From the NCBI GenBank assembly GCA_023432565.1, contig JAEYUL010000111.1, positions 1 to 28,974 on the forward strand: a DNA stretch of 28,974 nucleotides, read 5' to 3'. Every line of letters starts with the position of its first letter. Position 1 is the stretch's first letter. Positions 1 to 7,850 of the stretch are shown in pieces. The position numbers and the translations under genes are program-made. The notes beneath the pieces were generated by a model. It saw only the letters and a program-made list of their open reading frames with translations. It searched no databases and was not told the DNA's origin. Source of the DNA: Actinomycetes bacterium (lineage in GTDB: Bacteria; Actinomycetota; Actinomycetes; Actinomycetales; Cellulomonadaceae).

Positions 1-60
1 CCGCACCAGGCGCAGCAGCCGAAGCCGTTCGAGATCACCCAGGTCGCGCAGCAGGCCTGA
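1..60 (+). CDS. rplM: 50S ribosomal protein L13, C-terminal end (partial)
   Basis: Only the last 19 codons are in the window, ending at TGA 58-60. The visible tail, PKPFEITQVAQQA, matches the usual actinobacterial L13 C-terminus. rpsI starts 33 bases downstream, and rplM-rpsI is a conserved bacterial pair. L13 is an early-assembling large-subunit protein. The identification rests on the short tail plus the neighbour, so it is strong in context but weak from sequence alone. Confidence 0.85.
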   Translation, partial: PHQAQQPKPFEITQVAQQA

Positions 61-93
61 GGCCGGCGCGAGTAGAGACGACAGGACACCCAC

Positions 94-579
94 GTGGCAG
101 AGACGACGGTCGACATCGACCTCGAGGACGAGACGCCCACCAGCTACACCTCTGAGACCGCGGCCCCCACGGGCCGTGGCCAGAGCATCACCGCCCCCGG
201 CCAGGCCCTGGGCCGCCGCAAGGAGGCGATCGCCCGCGTTCGCCTGGTGCCCGGCACCGGCGAGTGGAAGATCAACGGCCGCACCCTCGAGGACTACTTC
301 CCGAACAAGGTGCACCAGCAGCTCGTGAACTCCCCGCTCAAGGTCGTGGACGTGGAGGGTCGCTTCGACGTGATCGTGCGCGTCCAGGGCGGCGGCACGT
401 CCGGCCAGGCCGGCGCCGTGCGCCTGGGCATCGCCCGCGCGCTCAACGCGATCGACGCCGAGCACAACCGTCCGGCCCTCAAGAAGGCCGGGTTCCTCAC
501 GCGTGACGCGCGTGTGGTCGAGCGCAAGAAGGCCGGCCTCAAGAAGGCCCGCAAGGCGCCTCAGTACTCCAAGCGCTGA
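94..579 (+). CDS. rpsI: 30S ribosomal protein S9
   Basis: The product is 161 residues from a GTG start, with a purine-rich AGGAC about 8 bases upstream. Residues 1-37 form an acidic, low-complexity extension of the kind common in actinobacterial S9. The conserved S9 fold follows: GRRKEAIARVRLVPG, the GGGTSGQAGAVRLGIARAL region, and LTRDARVVERKKAGLKKARK. It ends in QYSKR, the basic tail that reaches toward the P-site tRNA in the decoding region. It lies 33 bases after rplM and is presumably co-transcribed with it. A long hairpin at 595-630 follows the stop codon. Nothing is anomalous. Confidence 0.97.
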   Translation: MAETTVDIDLEDETPTSYTSETAAPTGRGQSITAPGQALGRRKEAIARVRLVPGTGEWKINGRTLEDYFPNKVHQQLVNSPLKVVDVEGRFDVIVRVQGGGTSGQAGAVRLGIARALNAIDAEHNRPALKKAGFLTRDARVVERKKAGLKKARKAPQYSKR

Positions 580-594
580 TCCTGGCGCACGCCC

Positions 595-630
595 GATGGC
601 CCCGCTGGTCGCCCGACCGGAGGGGCCATC
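595..630 (+). terminator. Hairpin after rpsI, likely terminator
   Basis: Arms GATGGCCCC (595-603) and GGGGCCATC (622-630) are perfectly complementary. Inside them CTGGTC and GACCGG can extend the stem around a GCCC loop, with a single G opposite A between the two helices. It begins 16 bases after the rpsI stop. There is no U-tract, which is usual for high-GC actinobacterial terminators, so termination itself is inferred. Confidence 0.7.
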
Positions 631-639
631 GGCGTCTGT

Positions 640-658
640 GGGCCGCCACCGGCGGCCC
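640..658 (+). terminator. Second perfect hairpin behind the rpsI terminator
   Basis: GGGCCGCC (640-647), loop ACC, GGCGGCCC (651-658): a perfect 8-bp GC stem with a 3-base loop, nine bases after the first hairpin. It may be a backup terminator or shield glmM from read-through. No U-tract follows. Confidence 0.45.
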
Positions 659-744
659 GTGCGCGGCCCGACGGCCGCCCCCGGCCCCGAGGCGGACGCC
701 CGGAACCGGGTACGTTTGAACGCGCGACGACGAAAGGGGCTGAC

Positions 745-2091
745 ATGGGTCAGCTTTTCGGTACGGACGGAGTCCGGGGCCTCGCCAATCGCGACGTGAC
801 GGCGGAGCTCGCGCTCGACCTCGCGGTCGCCGCGGCGCACGTCCTCGGCTCGCGTGGCCAGTTCGAGGGCCACCGTCCTCGTGCGGTCGTGGGACGCGAC
901 TCGCGCGCGTCGGGCGAGTTCCTGGCCGCCGCGATCGCGGCCGGCCTCGCCTCGGCGGGCGTGGACGTGCACAACGTGGGCGTGCTGCCCACCCCCGCGG
1001 TCGCGTACCTCACCGCCTCCCTGGGCGTCGACATCGGCGTCGTGCTGTCCGCGTCGCACAACCCGATGCCGGACAACGGCATCAAGTTCCTCGCGAGCGG
1101 CGGGCACAAGCTCGACGACGAGCTCGAGGCCGCCATCGAGGCGCGCATCGGCGAGGACTGGGACCGCCCGCTCGGTGCGGCCGTGGGGCGGATCCGGGTG
1201 GACACCGGCGGTGCGGGCGACGCGTACGTCCAGCACCTCGTCGGGAGCGTCAGCACACCGCTGGACGGACTGCGGATCGCCGTCGACTGCGCGAACGGTG
1301 CGGCCAGCGACGTCGGACCCGTCGCGCTGCGCGAGGCCGGCGCCGACGTCGTCGTCATCAACGCCTCGCCGGACGGGCGCAACATCAACGAGCAGTGCGG
1401 ATCGACGCACCCCGAGCAGCTGCAGTCGTTCGTCGTGGCCTCGGGGGCGGACCTCGGGGTCGCGTTCGACGGCGACGCCGACCGGTGCCTCGCGGTCGAC
1501 AGCTCCGGCACGCTCGTCGACGGCGACCAGATCATGGGCGTCCTCGCGCTCGCGCTGCGCGACCGGGGCGAGCTCGCCGACGACACGCTCGTGACCACCG
1601 TGATGAGCAACCTCGGGCTGCGGCTCGGCATGGAGGCCGTCGGCATCCGCACCCTCGACACCGCGGTCGGTGACCGCTACGTGCTCGAGGCCATGCGCGC
1701 CGGCGGGTACACCCTCGGTGGCGAGCAGTCCGGGCACATCATCATGTCGAAGCACGCGACCACCGGTGACGGCGTCCTCACGGCGCTCCAGCTCGCCTCG
1801 CGGGTCGCGCAGACCGGCACGCCGCTGCACGAGCTCGCCTCGATCGTCGACCGGCTGCCGCAGACGCTCGTCAACGTGCCGGGCGTGGACAAGAACCGCA
1901 CGGACGACGAGGCGCTCGTGGCCGCCGTCTCGGCCGCCGAGGCCCGGCTCGGTCGCACCGGCCGCGTGCTGCTGCGCGCGAGCGGCACCGAGCCGCTGGT
2001 GCGCGTCATGGTCGAGGCAGCGACGCAGGACGACGCCGACAAGGTCGCGAGCGAGCTTGCGGACGTCGTGCGGGAGCGGCTCGCCCTGTGA
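745..2091 (+). CDS. glmM: Phosphoglucosamine mutase
   Basis: This 448-residue protein converts glucosamine-6-phosphate to glucosamine-1-phosphate, the cytoplasmic step feeding UDP-GlcNAc and peptidoglycan synthesis. The N-terminal FGTDGVRG, the catalytic phosphoserine loop SASHNP (Ser about 104), the metal-binding DGDADR (about 242-247) and the C-terminal phosphate-binding RASGTEPLVRVM are all present. Length is as expected for GlmM. The ATG has a good GAAAGGGG ribosome site at 732-739, and a -10-like TACGTT sits at 711-716. glmS, the preceding enzyme of the same pathway, lies 2.7 kb downstream in its own transcription unit. The stop overlaps the GTG of def by four bases, implying translational coupling. 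Confidence 0.96.
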   Translation: MGQLFGTDGVRGLANRDVTAELALDLAVAAAHVLGSRGQFEGHRPRAVVGRDSRASGEFLAAAIAAGLASAGVDVHNVGVLPTPAVAYLTASLGVDIGVVLSASHNPMPDNGIKFLASGGHKLDDELEAAIEARIGEDWDRPLGAAVGRIRVDTGGAGDAYVQHLVGSVSTPLDGLRIAVDCANGAASDVGPVALREAGADVVVINASPDGRNINEQCGSTHPEQLQSFVVASGADLGVAFDGDADRCLAVDSSGTLVDGDQIMGVLALALRDRGELADDTLVTTVMSNLGLRLGMEAVGIRTLDTAVGDRYVLEAMRAGGYTLGGEQSGHIIMSKHATTGDGVLTALQLASRVAQTGTPLHELASIVDRLPQTLVNVPGVDKNRTDDEALVAAVSAAEARLGRTGRVLLRASGTEPLVRVMVEAATQDDADKVASELADVVRERLAL

Positions 2092-2738
2092 CGGGTCCCG
2101 GCGCCCAGCTCCGCGACGAGGTGCTGCGGCTCGTCGCGCGCGTCGGCGACCGCCCTGCACCCATCGTCCGCGCCGGGCACCCCGTGCTGCGCTCGACGGC
2201 CCACCCGTACGACGGCCAGCTCGCGGACGACGAGCTCGCCGCGCTCGTGCTCGTCATGCACCGGACGATGCGCGCCGCGCCGGGCGTCGGCCTCGCCGCC
2301 CCGCAGATCGGGCTGCCGCTCGCCCTCGCGGTCGTCGAGGACCCGGGCGTGTCCGACGAGCGGGTCGCCGAGGTCCGGGAACGCGCGCCGCTGCCGTTCC
2401 GCGTGCTGGTCAACCCGTCGTACGAGCCCGTCGACGACGCGATCGCCTCGTTCTACGAGGGCTGCCTGTCGGTGCCCGGCTACCAGGCGGTCGTCGGCCG
2501 GCACCGCAGGGTGCGGCTCACCGCCGCGGACGAGACCGGTGCGGCGATCGACGAGGTGCTCACCGGCTGGGCTGCGCGCATCGTGCAGCACGAGACCGAT
2601 CACCTGCGGGGCACGCTGTACCTGGACCGCGCGGTGCTGCGCTCGCTCGCGGCCGCCGACGAGGTGGGCCTGCGCTGGGCGAGCGAGCCGCGGCCGGAGT
2701 CCGCCTCAGCGGCCCTCCGTTTCACCCTGCCGACCTGA
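2088..2738 (+). CDS. def: Peptide deformylase
   Basis: This 216-residue metalloenzyme removes the formyl group from the N-terminal methionine of new proteins. All three family motifs are visible: GVGLAAPQIG, EGCLSVPGY (Cys about 126, a metal ligand) and QHETDHLRGTLYLD (about 167-180), whose two His residues bind metal and whose Glu is catalytic. About 25 residues precede the core. The GTG start overlaps the glmM stop as GTGA, so it is probably co-transcribed and coupled. The Cys-type EGCLS and HExxH-like signature argue for an active enzyme. Confidence 0.94.
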   Translation: MTGPGAQLRDEVLRLVARVGDRPAPIVRAGHPVLRSTAHPYDGQLADDELAALVLVMHRTMRAAPGVGLAAPQIGLPLALAVVEDPGVSDERVAEVRERAPLPFRVLVNPSYEPVDDAIASFYEGCLSVPGYQAVVGRHRRVRLTAADETGAAIDEVLTGWAARIVQHETDHLRGTLYLDRAVLRSLAAADEVGLRWASEPRPESASAALRFTLPT

Positions 2739-2913
2739 TCCGTCCCACCCGATGGTGCGGCGGCCGGGCGGCACACGCCCCTGACCAGGCACAGCCGCTC
2801 GGCGGTGGAACGAGCGAGACGGGCTGAGCGTTGATGCGTGCAGGGCCCGCGCAGACGGGTGGCGCGCACTGCCGTACGTGTGGACACGGATGTCACGGCG
2901 GCCCGCGGCCACG

Positions 2914-2919
2914 TACGGT
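2914..2919 (+). promoter_or_regulatory. Candidate -10 box for dedA
   Basis: TACGGT fits the actinobacterial TANNNT pattern and would give a leader of roughly 48 bases before the dedA ATG, which has a GGAG ribosome site. No convincing -35 is seen. The 235 bases between def and dedA hold nothing else recognisable. Confidence 0.3.
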
Positions 2920-2973
2920 GGACCCAGGGGCCGGGCCCGTGGTCAGCGGAAGGCCTCCGACGGACGGAGCGAG

Positions 2974-3699
2974 ATGGGTCTGGAGCAGTGGGCGCTCGAT
3001 CTCGCGGCGTCGCCGTGGATCTACCTCGTCATGTACCTGTTCGCGACCATCGACGGCTTCTTCCCTCCTATCCCGAGCGAGTCGGTGGTCATCGCGCTGT
3101 CAGCGCTCGCGATGGGCGCCGGTGGTGAGCCGAACCTGTGGCTCGTGCTCCCGGCGGCCGCGCTCGGAGCGTTCACGGGCGACCAGATCGCGTTCAGCAT
3201 CGGCCGACGGGTGCCTGTGCACCGCCTGAGGCTGTTCCGGTCGGGCCGCGGGCAGGCCGCGCTCGCGTGGGCTGAGCGGGCGCTCGAGCGGCGCGGTGCG
3301 TCGTTCATCATCGCCGCGCGCTACATCCCCGTGGGGCGGGTCGCGGTCAACATGACCGCGGGAGCGGTCGGGTTCCCGCGGCGGCGGTTCACGTTCCTGG
3401 CCGCCATCGCCGCGGTGACGTGGGCGTGCTACTCGGCCGTCATCGGCGTGACCGCGGGTGCCGCGTTCCGCGACCACTCGCCGCTGTGGGGCGTCGTGGT
3501 GGGCGTGATCGGCGGGGTCGTCATCGGCTTCGTCGTGGACTGGGCGCTGCGCCGATGGATGGCGCGCAAGGATCCGGAGGGTGCCGCGATCCTCGAGGCG
3601 GACGAGGCCGACCAGGCAGCCGACGCGGACGGCCCGCACGATCCGGCCGAGGCGGACGGTGTACGTACCCCGCAGCACCACCGCCCGCGGGCGCACTGA
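2974..3699 (+). CDS. DedA/SNARE-associated family integral membrane protein
   Basis: The protein has 241 residues from the ATG at 2974, chosen for its upstream GGAG and because upstream in-frame codons are not DedA-like. DedA proteins are inner-membrane proteins tied to envelope homeostasis and to lipid-carrier or phospholipid flipping. Visible family marks are FPPIPSES near residue 30, the GAFTGDQIAFSIGRR segment, then RYIPVGRVAVNMTAGAVGFPRRRF, containing the conserved Arg and Gly residues. Several hydrophobic helices follow, including a Gly/Val-rich one near residue 175. The C-terminal 45 residues are acidic and His-rich and look cytoplasmic. It ends nine bases from the convergent coaA stop, with no clear terminator between. 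The exact transported lipid cannot be told. Confidence 0.88.
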   Translation: MGLEQWALDLAASPWIYLVMYLFATIDGFFPPIPSESVVIALSALAMGAGGEPNLWLVLPAAALGAFTGDQIAFSIGRRVPVHRLRLFRSGRGQAALAWAERALERRGASFIIAARYIPVGRVAVNMTAGAVGFPRRRFTFLAAIAAVTWACYSAVIGVTAGAAFRDHSPLWGVVVGVIGGVVIGFVVDWALRRWMARKDPEGAAILEADEADQAADADGPHDPAEADGVRTPQHHRPRAH

Positions 3700-3708
3700 C
3701 GCGACCGG

Positions 3709-4674
3709 CTACAGCTTGCGCAGACGCACGCGCTGCACGCTGTGGTCGGAGCCCTTGGTGAGCACGAGCGTCGCGCGGCTGCGCGTCGGCAGGATGTTCT
3801 GCTCGAGGTTGGGTGCGTTGATGGAGTCCCAGATCGACTCGGCCCGCTCGACGGCCTCGTCGTCCGACAACGACGCGTACCGGTGGAAGTAGGAGGCGGG
3901 GTCCGCGAACGCGGTCCTGCGCAGGCTCAGGAACCGGTCCACGTACCACTGGCGCACGTCGGCCGGCTTGGCGTCGACATAGATCGAGAAGTCGAAGAAG
4001 TCGCTGACCGCCAGGCTCGAGGTGCCCTCGGCGGACGGCCGGGCCGGCTGCAGCACGTTCAGGCCCTCGACGATCAGTACGTCAGGTCGGCGCACGACCG
4101 TGTGCTGGCCCGGCACGATGTCGTAGGTGAGGTGGGAGTACACGGGTGCCGTGACCTCGGGTCGGCCGGCCTTCACCTTGGACACGAAACGCAGGAGCGC
4201 ACGTCGGTCGTAGGACTCCGGGAAGCCCTTGCGCTGCATCAGGCCCCGGCGCTCCAGCTCGGCGTTGGGGTACAGGAAGCCGTCGGTCGTGACGAGGTCC
4301 ACGCGGGGCGTCGCGGGCCAGCGGGCGAGCAGCTCGCGCAGCACGCGGGCGGTGGTCGACTTGCCGACCGCGACGGACCCGGCGACGCCGATGACGAACG
4401 GCGTCGGCGTGATGTCCTCGCGCAGGAACGTCGAGGACGCCGCGTGCAGCCCCCGGGTCGCCTCGATGTAGAGGTCGAGCAGCCGGGAGATCGGACGGTA
4501 GATCGCGTCCACCTCGGCGAGGTCGATGGGGTCGCCGAGGCCGGCGAGCCGGTCGACGTCAGCATCCGTCAGCGGCAGAGGCGTCGAGGCGGACAGCCGC
4601 CGCCACGCCTCGCGGTCGAGGTCGACGTAGGGCGTGGAGGGGGAGACGGACGGCGTCGACCACGACGGGAGCAC
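3709..4674 (-). CDS. coaA: Type I pantothenate kinase
   Basis: This 321-residue kinase phosphorylates pantothenate, the first committed step of coenzyme A synthesis. The Walker A loop GVAGSVAVGKST (Lys about 105) is followed by TTDGFLYPNAEL, PESYDRRALLRF, VYSHLTYDIV, DVLIVEGLNVLQ and the C-terminal DFSIYVDAKPADVRQWYVDR, all typical of CoaA. Length matches the family (about 310-320). The GTG at 4674 is chosen because the conserved N-terminus begins shortly after it and a -10-like CACAAT lies six bases upstream. There is no Shine-Dalgarno sequence, so the transcript may be leaderless. The frame stays open far upstream, but that extension is antisense to glmS and is not coding. It is divergent from glmS across 105 bases. 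Confidence 0.95.
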   Translation of the reverse strand: MLPSWSTPSVSPSTPYVDLDREAWRRLSASTPLPLTDADVDRLAGLGDPIDLAEVDAIYRPISRLLDLYIEATRGLHAASSTFLREDITPTPFVIGVAGSVAVGKSTTARVLRELLARWPATPRVDLVTTDGFLYPNAELERRGLMQRKGFPESYDRRALLRFVSKVKAGRPEVTAPVYSHLTYDIVPGQHTVVRRPDVLIVEGLNVLQPARPSAEGTSSLAVSDFFDFSIYVDAKPADVRQWYVDRFLSLRRTAFADPASYFHRYASLSDDEAVERAESIWDSINAPNLEQNILPTRSRATLVLTKGSDHSVQRVRLRKL

Positions 4675-4680
4675 ACGTCG

Positions 4681-4686
4681 ATTGTG
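4681..4686 (-). promoter_or_regulatory. Candidate -10 of coaA (leaderless)
   Basis: On the minus strand CACAAT is followed by six bases and then the GTG of coaA. The second-position A and final T match a NANNNT box, and the expected start of transcription falls at or next to the GTG. It is weaker than TANNNT, with no clear -35. Confidence 0.4.
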
Positions 4687-4766
4687 CCGGATGCGGCCGC
4701 GGGTGACGTGACGCGGACGACGCCCGAGTCGTCCCCTGGGGCGGCCGGTGTCCCGATGTCGCCCGA

Positions 4767-4772
4767 TAGACT
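4767..4772 (+). promoter_or_regulatory. -10 box of glmS (leaderless)
   Basis: TAGACT lies exactly seven bases before the glmS ATG. The start codon is fixed by biochemistry (Cys must follow Met), so the expected transcription start coincides with the ATG and leaves no room for a ribosome site. Confidence 0.65.
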
Positions 4773-4779
4773 CGCGCCT

Positions 4780-6636
4780 ATGTGTGGAATCGTCGGCTAC
4801 GTGGGTAGCCAGGTCGCCAGCGCCCGCCCGCTCGAGGTGGTGCTCGAAGGACTGCGTCGGCTCGAGTACCGCGGGTACGACTCGGCAGGTGTGGCGCTCG
4901 TGGGCCCGTCCCACGAGCTCGCGACCGCCAAGAAGGCCGGCAAGCTCGCGAACCTCGTCGAGGAGATCGACGCGCACCCGCTGCCGGACGCGACCGCCGC
5001 GATCGGTCACACCCGCTGGGCGACGCACGGGGGGCCCACGGACGTCAACGCCCACCCGCACGTCGCGGGCAAGCTCGCGGTGATCCACAACGGCATCGTC
5101 GAGAACTTCGCGATCCTCAAGGCCGAGCTGCTCGCCGAGGGCGTCGAGTTCGTCTCCGAGACGGACACCGAGGTCGCCGCGCAGCTCCTCGCGCGCGCCT
5201 ACTCGACGTCGGGCGACCTCACGCAGGCGATGGCCCAGGTCGCACGCACGCTCGAGGGCACCTTCACGCTGCTGGCCGTGCACGCCGACCAGCCCGACAC
5301 CGTGGTGGGCGCGCGGCACGACTCGCCGCTGGTCGTCGGGCTCGGCGAGGGCGAGAACTTCCTGGGCTCGGACGTCGCGGCGTTCATCGCCCACACGCGC
5401 GACGCGCTCGAGCTGGGTCAGGACCACGTGGTCACGATCACGCCGGACTCGGTCGAGGTCACGGACTTCGACGGCCGGCCCGCGCACGCACGGCGCTACA
5501 CCGTCGACTGGGACGCCGCCGCCGCCGAGAAGGGCGGCTACGCGTCCTTCATGGACAAGGAGATCCACGACCAGCCGCACGCGGTGGCGGACACGCTGCT
5601 CGGCCGCACGGACGTCAGCGGCCGCCTCGTGCTCGACGAGATCCGGATCGACGAGGCGCTGCTGCGCTCGGTCGACAAGATCGTCGTGGTGGCGTGCGGC
5701 ACCGCCGCGTACGCCGGCCACGTCGCCAAGTACGCGATCGAGCACTGGTGCCGCATCCCCGTCGAGGTCGAGCTCGCGCACGAGTTCCGCTACCGCGACC
5801 CGGTGGTCGACGAGCGCACGCTCGTCGTCGCGGTCTCGCAGTCCGGCGAGACGATGGACACGCTCATGGCGGTGCGGCACGCGCGTGAGCAGGGCGCCAA
5901 GGTGCTCGCGATCGTCAACACCCACGGCTCGACCATCCCGCGTGAGTCCGACGCCGTGCTCTACACCCACGCCGGGCCGGAGATCGCGGTCGCCTCGACC
6001 AAGGCGTTCCTCGCGCAGATCACCGCGTCCTACCTGCTGGGCCTGTACCTCGCGCAGCTGCGCGGGAACATGTACGCCGACGAGGTCAAGTCGATCCTCG
6101 ACGAGCTGCGGGCGATCCCGGACAAGATCCAGCAGGTGCTGGACCGCGCCGGCCGTGTGCGGGAGATCGCACGCTGGATGGCCGACACGCAGTCCGTGCT
6201 GTTCCTCGGGCGGCACGTCGGCTTCCCCGTCGCGATGGAGGGCGCCCTCAAGCTCAAGGAGCTCGCCTACATCCACGCCGAGGGCTTCGCGGCGGGCGAG
6301 CTCAAGCACGGCCCGATCGCGCTGATCGAGCCCGGGCAGCCCGTGTTCGTCGTCGTGCCGTCGCCGCGCGGACGTCACTCGCTGCACTCGAAGGTCGTCT
6401 CGAACATCCAGGAGATCCGTGCCCGCGGAGCGCGCACGCTGGTGATCGCGGAGGACGGCGACGAGGCGGTGCGCCCGTTCGCCGACGAGGTGTTCTACGT
6501 GCCGCAGACGCCCACCCTGCTCGCTCCGCTGCTCGCGGTCGTCCCGCTGCAGGTGTTCGCGTGCGAGCTCGCCACGGCCAAGGGGCTCGACGTCGACCAG
6601 CCGCGCAACCTGGCGAAGTCCGTCACGGTCGAGTAG
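4780..6636 (+). CDS. glmS: Glutamine--fructose-6-phosphate aminotransferase (isomerizing)
   Basis: This 618-residue enzyme makes glucosamine-6-phosphate from fructose-6-phosphate and glutamine, the entry to amino-sugar and peptidoglycan synthesis. The start is fixed by MCGIVGYVG: Cys2 becomes the N-terminal nucleophile of the class II glutaminase. Glutaminase motifs HTRWATHGGPT, HNGIVENF and SETDTEV follow. Two SIS sugar-isomerase domains fill the second half, with ACGTAAYAG, SQSGETMDT, GPEIAVASTKAF, AEGFAAGELKHGPIALI and the C-terminal DQPRNLAKSVTVE. Length is normal. A TAGACT box seven bases before the ATG suggests a leaderless transcript. The MazG-like gene begins six bases after the stop and acpS follows, so the three form a likely operon. 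Confidence 0.97.
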   Translation: MCGIVGYVGSQVASARPLEVVLEGLRRLEYRGYDSAGVALVGPSHELATAKKAGKLANLVEEIDAHPLPDATAAIGHTRWATHGGPTDVNAHPHVAGKLAVIHNGIVENFAILKAELLAEGVEFVSETDTEVAAQLLARAYSTSGDLTQAMAQVARTLEGTFTLLAVHADQPDTVVGARHDSPLVVGLGEGENFLGSDVAAFIAHTRDALELGQDHVVTITPDSVEVTDFDGRPAHARRYTVDWDAAAAEKGGYASFMDKEIHDQPHAVADTLLGRTDVSGRLVLDEIRIDEALLRSVDKIVVVACGTAAYAGHVAKYAIEHWCRIPVEVELAHEFRYRDPVVDERTLVVAVSQSGETMDTLMAVRHAREQGAKVLAIVNTHGSTIPRESDAVLYTHAGPEIAVASTKAFLAQITASYLLGLYLAQLRGNMYADEVKSILDELRAIPDKIQQVLDRAGRVREIARWMADTQSVLFLGRHVGFPVAMEGALKLKELAYIHAEGFAAGELKHGPIALIEPGQPVFVVVPSPRGRHSLHSKVVSNIQEIRARGARTLVIAEDGDEAVRPFADEVFYVPQTPTLLAPLLAVVPLQVFACELATAKGLDVDQPRNLAKSVTVE

Positions 6637-6642
6637 CGCCGC

Positions 6643-7146
6643 GTGGAGATCGCCGACGCGCAGCGCGAGGTCGAGACGATCTCGCGCGTCTACGCGCGGC
6701 TGCACGGCATCGAGCGCACCGACGACTGGCTCGTCCTCAAGCTGGGCGAGGAGGTCGGCGAGCTGACGCGGGCCTACCTCGCGTGGTCGGGGCGCTCGCG
6801 CCAGGAGGCCTCGGGAGAGGCCTTCGACGACCAGCTGCGGGACGAGGTCGCCGACGTCCTGGCGCACCTGCTCCTGGTCGCCGAGCGTGTGGGGGTGGAC
6901 GTCGACGACGCGCTCGAGCGCAAGTGGTTCCGGTGGCGCCACCTGATCGAGGACCAGGACCGCGTCGAGGGGCAGGCCCGGACCGAGGACCGGCCTGGCG
7001 TCACGGCCCGGGAGCCGGCGGCGGGGCACGGCCACTCCGCGGGGCTTGGCCACTCCGCGGGGCTTGGCCACTCCGCGGGACATGGCCACTCCGCGGGGCT
7101 TGGCCACTCGGAGGGTCTCGGTCGCTCGACGGAGGACGGCACGTGA
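6643..7146 (+). CDS. MazG-like nucleotide pyrophosphohydrolase with His/Gly repeat tail
   Basis: The protein has 167 residues from a GTG six bases after glmS. Residues about 1-110 are helical and resemble MazG/all-alpha NTP pyrophosphatases: KLGEEVGELTRAYL supplies the E-E-x-x-E metal site and DEVADVLAHLLLVAERVGVD the E-x-x-D site. Such enzymes hydrolyse NTPs or dNTPs to monophosphates; the substrate here is unknown. The last ~45 residues are not part of the family: a GHSAGL hexapeptide recurs about five times, encoded by an 18-base tandem repeat, and brings seven His into a short span. This tail could bind metal or be a neutral repeat expansion. The stop overlaps the GTG of acpS. Confidence 0.75.
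   Translation: MEIADAQREVETISRVYARLHGIERTDDWLVLKLGEEVGELTRAYLAWSGRSRQEASGEAFDDQLRDEVADVLAHLLLVAERVGVDVDDALERKWFRWRHLIEDQDRVEGQARTEDRPGVTAREPAAGHGHSAGLGHSAGLGHSAGHGHSAGLGHSEGLGRSTEDGT
7030..7119 (+). repeat. Five tandem 18-base units inside the MazG-like gene
   Basis: Units begin at 7030, 7048, 7066, 7084 and 7102. Units 1, 2 and 4 are identical (GGCCACTCCGCGGGGCTT); unit 3 differs in its last bases (GGGACAT) and unit 5 is diverged. The period is a multiple of three, so gain or loss of units keeps the frame and changes only the number of GHSAGL repeats. Confidence 0.95.
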
Positions 7147-7496
7147 TCGCGGGCGTCGGGATCGACGTCGTCGACGTCGCACGGTTCGTCGCCACGCTCG
7201 AGCGGGTTCCCGCGCTGCGTGAGCGGCTGTTCACGCCGGACGAGCGCGAGCTGCCTGCCGCCTCGCTCGCCGCGCGGTTCGCCGCCAAGGAGGCGATCGC
7301 CAAGGCGCTCGGCGCGCCGCCCGGGATGTCCTGGCAGGACGCGACGGTGCGCCGCGTGGCCGGCACGCAGCCGGTGGTCGAGGTCACGGGCACCGTGCTC
7401 GCGCGCGCGACCGAGCTCGGCATCGCACGCTTCCACCTGTCGATCTCGCACGACGCGGGCATCGCGTCCGCGATGGTGGTCGCCGAGCGCGACTAG
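7143..7496 (+). CDS. acpS: Holo-[acyl-carrier-protein] synthase
   Basis: This 117-residue enzyme transfers 4'-phosphopantetheine from CoA to acyl carrier protein, activating fatty acid synthesis. GVGIDVVDVARF near the start carries the Mg-binding Asp (about residue 8), RFAAKEAIAKALG (45-57) carries the Glu and Lys of the active site, and HLSISHD closes the fold. Length is typical. The GTG overlaps the upstream stop as GTGA, so translation is coupled to the MazG-like gene. coaA, which starts the pathway to its CoA substrate, lies divergently at the head of the same cluster. A 12-bp hairpin follows the stop at once. Confidence 0.95.
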   Translation: MIAGVGIDVVDVARFVATLERVPALRERLFTPDERELPAASLAARFAAKEAIAKALGAPPGMSWQDATVRRVAGTQPVVEVTGTVLARATELGIARFHLSISHDAGIASAMVVAERD

Positions 7497-7502
7497 CGAC
7501 CC

Positions 7503-7532
7503 GAGGTGATCGATGGTTGATCGGTCCACCTC
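7503..7532 (+). terminator. Terminator hairpin after acpS
   Basis: GAGGTG (7503-7508) pairs with CACCTC (7527-7532), and ATCGAT (7509-7514) pairs with ATCGGT (7520-7525) with one G-U pair, one bulged C and a five-base loop. It starts six bases after the acpS stop. No U-tract. Confidence 0.65.
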
Positions 7533-7850
7533 CGTCTCGGCCTCGGGGCCGCGAGGCACCGGGGCGAGTCAGTTCATACGCAGAGAAGTCCGTCCGGCGC
7601 TGGGCCGCTCGCCGGACCCCACGACGAGGCCGATCGGGACGGCGATCGCTGAGGTGTGCGCCGCGGGGCGTGGCGGGCCGAGCGCGGCGAGCCTCTGGCT
7701 GCAGGGATGGATGCAGGACCGGTGCAGCCCAGGTGCACGTGGGCTGCATTCATCCCTGCATCGACAGGTGCGCGCGGGTGGCCAGCTCAGGCGCGCGGTC
7801 GGGGGGACCACGTCGGGCGACGTTCGCGCCGTCGCCGTGCCCGTTCACGA
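7533..7850. other. Non-coding stretch with competing inverted repeats
   Basis: No credible gene was found here; the open frames give Arg/Pro-rich shadow translations and lack ribosome sites. Within it, 7700-7716 pairs with 7744-7760 over 17 bp with one mismatch. A second inverted repeat, TGCAGCCCA (7723-7731) with TGGGCTGCA (7740-7748), shares bases 7744-7748 with the first. The two stems are therefore mutually exclusive. The element resembles neither a known riboswitch nor an attachment site that I can recognise. Confidence 0.7.

Noticed and set aside
2878..2973. Upstream GTG start for the DedA protein
   Set aside because: Adds an Arg/Pro-rich non-membrane stretch; ATG 2974 has GGAG and the usual DedA N-terminus.
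7030..7119. CRISPR-like array
   Set aside because: Units are contiguous 18-mers inside a coding frame with no spacers.
4675..7182. Very long minus-strand open frame continuing upstream of coaA
   Set aside because: It is antisense to glmS and the MazG-like gene; its Arg/Val/Asp-rich translation matches no fold and reflects GC-rich codon bias.
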